DNA of 64,000 bases from Terrisporobacter petrolearius. Lineage in GTDB: Bacteria > Bacillota > Clostridia > Peptostreptococcales > Peptostreptococcaceae. The notes under the pieces are model-generated. The model saw only the letters and a list, made by a program, of their open reading frames with translations. It had not been told where the DNA came from and did not search any database. The DNA is taken from NCBI RefSeq assembly GCF_032598785.1, contig NZ_CP102984.1. One strand, given 5' to 3'. Numbering within the stretch: the first letter of the stretch is position 1; each line of letters starts with the position of its first letter. Shown one piece after another: positions 60,156 to 64,000 of the stretch. The position numbers were made by a program, and so were the translations under genes.

Positions 60156-61619
60156 TAAAGTGGACCCTATACAGTAGACGCTAGAAAAAGAGTGTTTACT
60201 TGTATAGGGTTTATTTTTATGTAAAAATAGGTATAGAGGAGTTGAATAATTATGAGCAAAAAAATATTTTCTAATAAAGAAATTAAAGAATTATCTATAA
60301 ATAAATATGTGAAAAATGTTACTAAAAAGGGAATTACATATACTAACGAATTTAAACTACTTTTTATTGCAGAGTATGAAATGGGAAAAACATCTAGACA
60401 AATCTTTGAAGATTTTGGATTTGATGTAGATATTATAGGTATTAAGCGTGTTCAAAGTGCTAGCTTAAGATGGCGAAAATCATATAAAGATAAAGGTGTA
60501 TTAGGTTTAGAAGATACAAGAACATTAAAATCAGGTAGAACACTTAATCGTGAACTAACTATGGACGAAATTTTAGCTAAAAAGGATGCTGAAATTGAGT
60601 ACCTAAAAGCGGAGCTTGAACTTGTAAAAAAGCTAGAAGCAAGCGAAAGGCAGGTGAAAAATAGCAAATTACAATCATCAAAGATATTTGAATTGATACA
60701 TAGTTTGATTTCTAAATTTAACTTAATTAGAATGGTGAGACATTTGTGTAAAATATCAAATGTTTCTACTTCGGGGTATTATAGATTTTTGAAATCAAAA
60801 GACCTTAGAAATGCAAAGGAAATTAAAGATATTAAAACAAGAGATATTATTCTAAAAGGATTTGATCATCGTGGATACAAGAAAGGTTCTAGGTCTATAA
60901 AAATGACACTTGAAAATGAATTTAATATAAAAATGAACAGAAAGAAAATTCAAAGAATAATGAGAAAGTATAGTATTATTTGCCCTATCCGTAAAGCTAA
61001 TTCATCTAAACGTATAGCTAAAGCTACGCAAGAACACAGTGTTGTTCCTAATATATTAAATAGAGAATTCAAACAAGATATTCCAGGAAAAGTACTATTA
61101 ACAGATATTACATATATGCCTTACGGCAATAATAAAATAGCTTATTTATCAACTATAAAAGATTCCTCTACTAATGAAATATTAGCATATTATTTATCAA
61201 ATAGTTTAGCAATGGAGCTTGTTACAAAAACTATTGATAATTTAACGAGCATAAAATCATTTAAACTACATAAAGATGTATTTATTCACTCAGATCAAGG
61301 TTCTCATTATACAAGTCCAATATTTCAAAAACTTCTTAAAAATCATAATATTGGTCAATCTATGTCAAGAAAAGGAAATTGTTGGGACAATGCTCCGCAG
61401 GAATCTTTCTTTGGACATATGAAAGATGAAATTGATTATAGAAATTGTAATACATTAGATGAATTACAATTTTTGGTGGATAATTATATGTATTACTACA
61501 ATAATTATAGATATCAGTGGAATTTGAAAAAGCTGACTCCTATTCAATATAGAAATCAGCTTTTAATGGCGGCTTAGCCACTCTTTTTTTCTAGTGTCCT
61601 TGACAAAGGGTCCACTTTA
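60156..61619 (+). mobile_element. IS3-family insertion sequence, complete
   Basis: The terminal inverted repeats are TAAAGTGGACCCT (60156-60168) and AGGGTCCACTTTA (61607-61619), and they continue imperfectly inward to CTAGAAAAAGAGTG. CTT directly flanks both ends as a 3-bp target repeat, typical of IS3 transposition. One transposase gene fills the element. Intact termini, frame and target repeat suggest recent insertion. Confidence 0.9.
60252..61577 (+). CDS. IS3-family transposase, single-frame form
   Basis: A 441-residue transposase in one frame. Residues 1-110 carry the helix-turn-helix (TNEFKLLFIAEYEMGKTSRQ) and a leucine-zipper-like helix (LAKKDAEIEYLKAELELVKK). The integrase core has D in LLTDITYMPYG near 284, D in FIHSDQGSHYTS near 346 and E in APQESFFGHMK near 382, a DD(35)E arrangement. 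Most IS3 elements need a -1 frameshift between orfA and orfB; here no frameshift is required. The start follows AGAGGAG. Confidence 0.92.
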   Translation: MSKKIFSNKEIKELSINKYVKNVTKKGITYTNEFKLLFIAEYEMGKTSRQIFEDFGFDVDIIGIKRVQSASLRWRKSYKDKGVLGLEDTRTLKSGRTLNRELTMDEILAKKDAEIEYLKAELELVKKLEASERQVKNSKLQSSKIFELIHSLISKFNLIRMVRHLCKISNVSTSGYYRFLKSKDLRNAKEIKDIKTRDIILKGFDHRGYKKGSRSIKMTLENEFNIKMNRKKIQRIMRKYSIICPIRKANSSKRIAKATQEHSVVPNILNREFKQDIPGKVLLTDITYMPYGNNKIAYLSTIKDSSTNEILAYYLSNSLAMELVTKTIDNLTSIKSFKLHKDVFIHSDQGSHYTSPIFQKLLKNHNIGQSMSRKGNCWDNAPQESFFGHMKDEIDYRNCNTLDELQFLVDNYMYYYNNYRYQWNLKKLTPIQYRNQLLMAA

Positions 61620-61662
61620 CTTTAACCGTATCTCCTCTATTTTCACTAAAGGTAAACCAGTT

Positions 61663-63075
61663 TTATATAACCTTCCATATAGTTCCATCCATTGAGTCTA
61701 CTAATTCTATATTACTCTCTAGAAGAATATTTCTTATTTCATCTGCCCTAACCCAGTTCTTTTCATTTCTTGCCTTATTTCTCTCCAAAATAAGCATCTG
61801 AATATATTCTTCATCAACATTGTCACTATTTGTTGTCTCTTCATCTATAGTGAGATTTAGTGAAAATACTTTATCGAAATCCTCTATCAAGTAAACCTTT
61901 TCAGTGTTATTTAAAATATTATCCTTTATAACTTCGGCCAACACTGTAAAGGCATTTGCTATATTCAAATCATTACCTATTTGGGTTGCAAATTTATCCT
62001 GATATTCTTTTATTTTACCCTTATCTACTACTTCGCCATTGGTTTTACCCTCAACAATATTGTTAATTCTACTCCTTAGCTTTTTAAAAGCTTTCTGAGA
62101 TTCTGTCAAACTTTCAAAGCTAAATACAAGTTGTTTCCTATACCTTGACTGAAGACAGAAATGTCTATAGTCTAAGGGACTGTAGCCTTCTTCAATAAGC
62201 CTTGAAAGAGTTAGAAAATCTCCGCTTGATTTTGACATTTTCCCATTATCAAATACTAGAAACTCCCCATGCATCCAATAGTTAACCCATTTATGGCCTC
62301 TAGCACTTTCTGATTGAGCAATCTCATTCGTATGATGCACAGAAATATGATCTACTCCCCCACAGTGTATATCTATTCTATCACCTAAATATTTCATTGA
62401 CATGGCAGAACACTCAATATGCCAACCCGGGAAACCTGTTCCCCAAGGTGATTCCCACTGCATTATTTGATTGGAAAACTTGGAGTTTGTAAACCACAAT
62501 ACAAAATCTAGGGGATTTTTCTTGAATGGGTCTACATCAACCCTACTTCCTGCCTCAAGCTCCTCTAGACTTAGATTGGCAAGCTTAGCGTAGTTCGGGT
62601 ATTTTTCTATTGAAAAGTATACATTACCATTGGCTATATAAGTAAAACCCTTATCTTCCAGTACTTGAATAAAGTTAATCATATCCTCGATATGCTCTGT
62701 AGCTCGGCATATTATTGTAGGCGCTGTTATATTAAGAAGTTGACAGTCATTTAAAAAAGCATCTTCATAAAATTTTGCAATTTCCCATACAGTTTTCTTT
62801 TCTCTGATGGCTCCCAAAGCCATTTTATCTTCTCCTGTATCTGAATCAGATTCTAAATGTCCTACATCTGTTATATTCATAACATGCTTGACCTCTAAGC
62901 CCATGTACTCCATTGATTTTTTAAGGACATCTTCAAAAATATAGGTTCTAAGGTTGCCTATATGAGCATAATTATATACTGTTGGTCCACATGTATACAA
63001 TTTTATCTTGCCTTTCTCTATAGGTATTACCTCTTCCTTTATTCCTGTTAAAGTGTTATAAACTGAAAATTTCAT
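61663..63075 (-). CDS. cysS: Cysteinyl-tRNA synthetase
   Basis: A 470-residue class I synthetase. The Zn-binding Cys in YTCGPTVYNYAHIGN precedes the HIGH-like motif AHIGN near 38; WHIECSAMS and HCGGVDHISVHHTNE supply the other zinc ligands and the cysteine site; KMSKSSGDF near 278 is the KMSKS loop. It charges tRNA-Cys. It is single, with AGGAGG upstream. No T-box leader is visible in the 300 bases upstream. Many clostridia have another cysS copy, and the setting beside IS elements suggests this may be an extra one. Confidence 0.93.
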   Translation of the reverse strand: MKFSVYNTLTGIKEEVIPIEKGKIKLYTCGPTVYNYAHIGNLRTYIFEDVLKKSMEYMGLEVKHVMNITDVGHLESDSDTGEDKMALGAIREKKTVWEIAKFYEDAFLNDCQLLNITAPTIICRATEHIEDMINFIQVLEDKGFTYIANGNVYFSIEKYPNYAKLANLSLEELEAGSRVDVDPFKKNPLDFVLWFTNSKFSNQIMQWESPWGTGFPGWHIECSAMSMKYLGDRIDIHCGGVDHISVHHTNEIAQSESARGHKWVNYWMHGEFLVFDNGKMSKSSGDFLTLSRLIEEGYSPLDYRHFCLQSRYRKQLVFSFESLTESQKAFKKLRSRINNIVEGKTNGEVVDKGKIKEYQDKFATQIGNDLNIANAFTVLAEVIKDNILNNTEKVYLIEDFDKVFSLNLTIDEETTNSDNVDEEYIQMLILERNKARNEKNWVRADEIRNILLESNIELVDSMDGTIWKVI

Positions 63076-63230
63076 ATCCTCTCCTCCTAATAAAGTATTG
63101 GAAGCAATTGTATCACACTATTTATAATAGATGAACAAAATATAAAACTATGCATCAAACTATCTTGATTTAATGTTTCTTTGCTCTTATAAATAAAAAC
63201 TGAGGGTTCTTAGTTAATCTATCATATGTA

Positions 63231-63625
63231 TTAGGATGTGCGATTTTGAATTCTATAAAATTGTACTTTTACCTTTCCATTATTAGTGTTCCATTCATCA
63301 TCTAATAATTCAGTTAAAAAGTAATTCTCTTTATTAAATACTGTAAAATCCATAAAAGGATGATGGATAGAGATAATAAGTTGTCAATATCTTTTTAATA
63401 TCCTATTAAATTCACTCATTACTAAATTCCAGCTTTTAATATAGTGAAGTTTCAATGATGATAAAATAACATCTATAGATTTATCTTCAATAAAATGCAA
63501 TGGCTCATTTAGATCAGCTTTTATAACTTTAGCCTTATTTCCGACTCTTTTTTTAGTCATTTCTATCATATTTGGACTAAAATCTAGTGCTATTACACTT
63601 GCATCTGAATATTGCCTTCCAAATA
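63231..63625 (-). pseudogene. SAM-dependent methyltransferase, cut by an IS21 element
   Basis: GRQYSDASVIALDFSPNMIE, MTKKRVGNKAKVIKADLNEP, SIDVILSSLKLHYIKSWNLV and MSEFNRILKRY form the SAM domain after motif I. An in-frame TGA follows, after which the same frame continues QLIISIHHPFMDFTVFNKEN and YFLTELLDDEWNTNNGKVKV. The 5' end, including motif I, is replaced by the IS21-family end at about 63625. The gene is broken twice. The short gap to cysS (63076-63230) holds the cysS promoter and nothing else obvious. Confidence 0.8.
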
Positions 63626-64000
63626 GACCAGTCGTGCCTACTTTTGGACCACCCTGGGCCTCATAGTAGACCAGTCAGTGCCTTTAAATAGACCACTTGT
63701 ATAGATCTCCTGTATAATTAGATTGCATGCTTAGCATGACTAAATTATACAGGAGGTTTTTTTATGATTCAGTATCGAAGGATATTGGAGCTTCACCTAA
63801 AGGAAACATCTCAAAGAACCATTAGCTCAAGTGTCGGGCATTCAAGGCAAACTGTTTCAGATGTAATTCAAAATGCTGAGAAATTAGGTTTGATTGAACT
63901 GACTGATGACATGAACAATCAATGGCTAGAGGAATTCTTGTTCCCAGAAAAATTAGCTGTGGCCAAGGGATATTTCCCCGTGGATTGGGAGGAGGTCCAC
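63618..64000 (+). mobile_element. IS21-family element, left end (continues past window)
   Basis: Repeated GACCAGTC/TAGACCA sequences at 63624-63700 (ACTGGTCTATTT-type on the minus strand, three copies) are the multiple terminal repeats usual for IS21 elements. A palindromic CTGTATAATT / AATTATACAG at 63709-63752 precedes the istA gene. The insertion interrupts the methyltransferase gene. Confidence 0.75.
63764..64000 (+). CDS. istA: IS21-family transposase IstA, N-terminal part (cut by window end)
   Basis: Seventy-nine codons are visible: MIQYRRILELHLKETSQRTI, SSSVGHSRQTVSDVIQNAEK and LGLIELTDDMNNQWLEEFLF. This is the DNA-binding N-terminus of IstA (helix-turn-helix then PEK and a start of the linker). 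AGGAGG lies 8 bases upstream. The catalytic core and istB should follow beyond the window. Confidence 0.85.
   Translation, partial: MIQYRRILELHLKETSQRTISSSVGHSRQTVSDVIQNAEKLGLIELTDDMNNQWLEEFLFPEKLAVAKGYFPVDWEEVH

Noticed and set aside
63076..63383. Possible T-box or riboswitch ahead of cysS
   Set aside because: No AGGGTGG-type T-box sequence, specifier loop or terminator was found; the leader is too short and the methyltransferase pseudogene starts at 63231.
1..64000. CRISPR arrays, tRNA or rRNA genes
   Set aside because: No regularly spaced direct repeats of 24-40 bases and no cloverleaf or rRNA-like sequence were seen on either strand.

Overview
The window reads as the chromosome of a low-GC, spore-former-type Firmicute, most likely a Clostridium: the DNA is strongly AT-rich, ribosome binding sites are strong AGGAGG types, start codons include several TTG/GTG, and the families present (Vat acetyltransferase, HTH-AbrB regulator, OFA transporter, clostridial IS remnants) fit that group. 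No rRNA, tRNA or CRISPR array was seen. Most genes lie on the minus strand.

Region by region. 0-6.4 kb: the end of a glycosyltransferase, decayed TudS-like and HAD genes, a proline iminopeptidase-like hydrolase, a Vat-family acetyltransferase, two flavodoxins, a DinB fragment and an MBL-fold hydrolase. 6.6-10 kb and 27.7-31.1 kb: two paralogous four-gene modules (response regulator, ABC ATPase, ABC-2 permease, histidine kinase) of the peptide-antibiotic sensing/immunity kind. 10-14.5 kb: membrane and regulatory genes, including a PadR pair whose probable operators also occur in front of a DedA gene. 14.9-17.9 kb: a Mef-like exporter behind an Msr(D)-like ABC-F protein whose leader carries two short ORFs. 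18.4-27.5 kb: a soluble chemoreceptor, an OFA transporter, a PQQ-type sugar dehydrogenase homologue with a small membrane protein, a BCCT transporter and a GMC oxidoreductase. 31.5-41.5 kb: hydrolases with their regulators, a MarR-GNAT fusion, a second Mef-like exporter with an MTASIRLR leader peptide, an RsgA GTPase with an upstream short ORF and a VOC protein. 41.5-48 kb: a graveyard of gene and IS fragments around one intact MerR-ABC operon. 48.2-59.9 kb: a mobile segment holding lnu(B)-like and lsa(E)-like genes, three coupled serine recombinases and a phage/ICE-type replication module, bounded by two copies of a HVETVVLM-encoding sequence that look like attachment sites. 60.1-64 kb: a complete IS3-family element with a 3-bp target repeat, cysS, a broken methyltransferase gene and the left end of an IS21-family element running out of the window.

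The unifying theme is defence of the ribosome against antibiotics. Vat, Msr(D)-like, Lsa(E)-like, Lnu(B)-like and two Mef-like proteins would together cover streptogramin A, macrolides, lincosamides and pleuromutilins. Three of these transcription units begin with a 6-8 codon leader peptide followed by terminator or alternative hairpins, so each appears to use drug-stalled ribosomes as its own sensor. An rsgA gene with a 15-codon upstream ORF and hairpin may be a fourth unit of the same design. This set of attenuators, and the mobile segment that carries one of them, is the most interesting content of the window.
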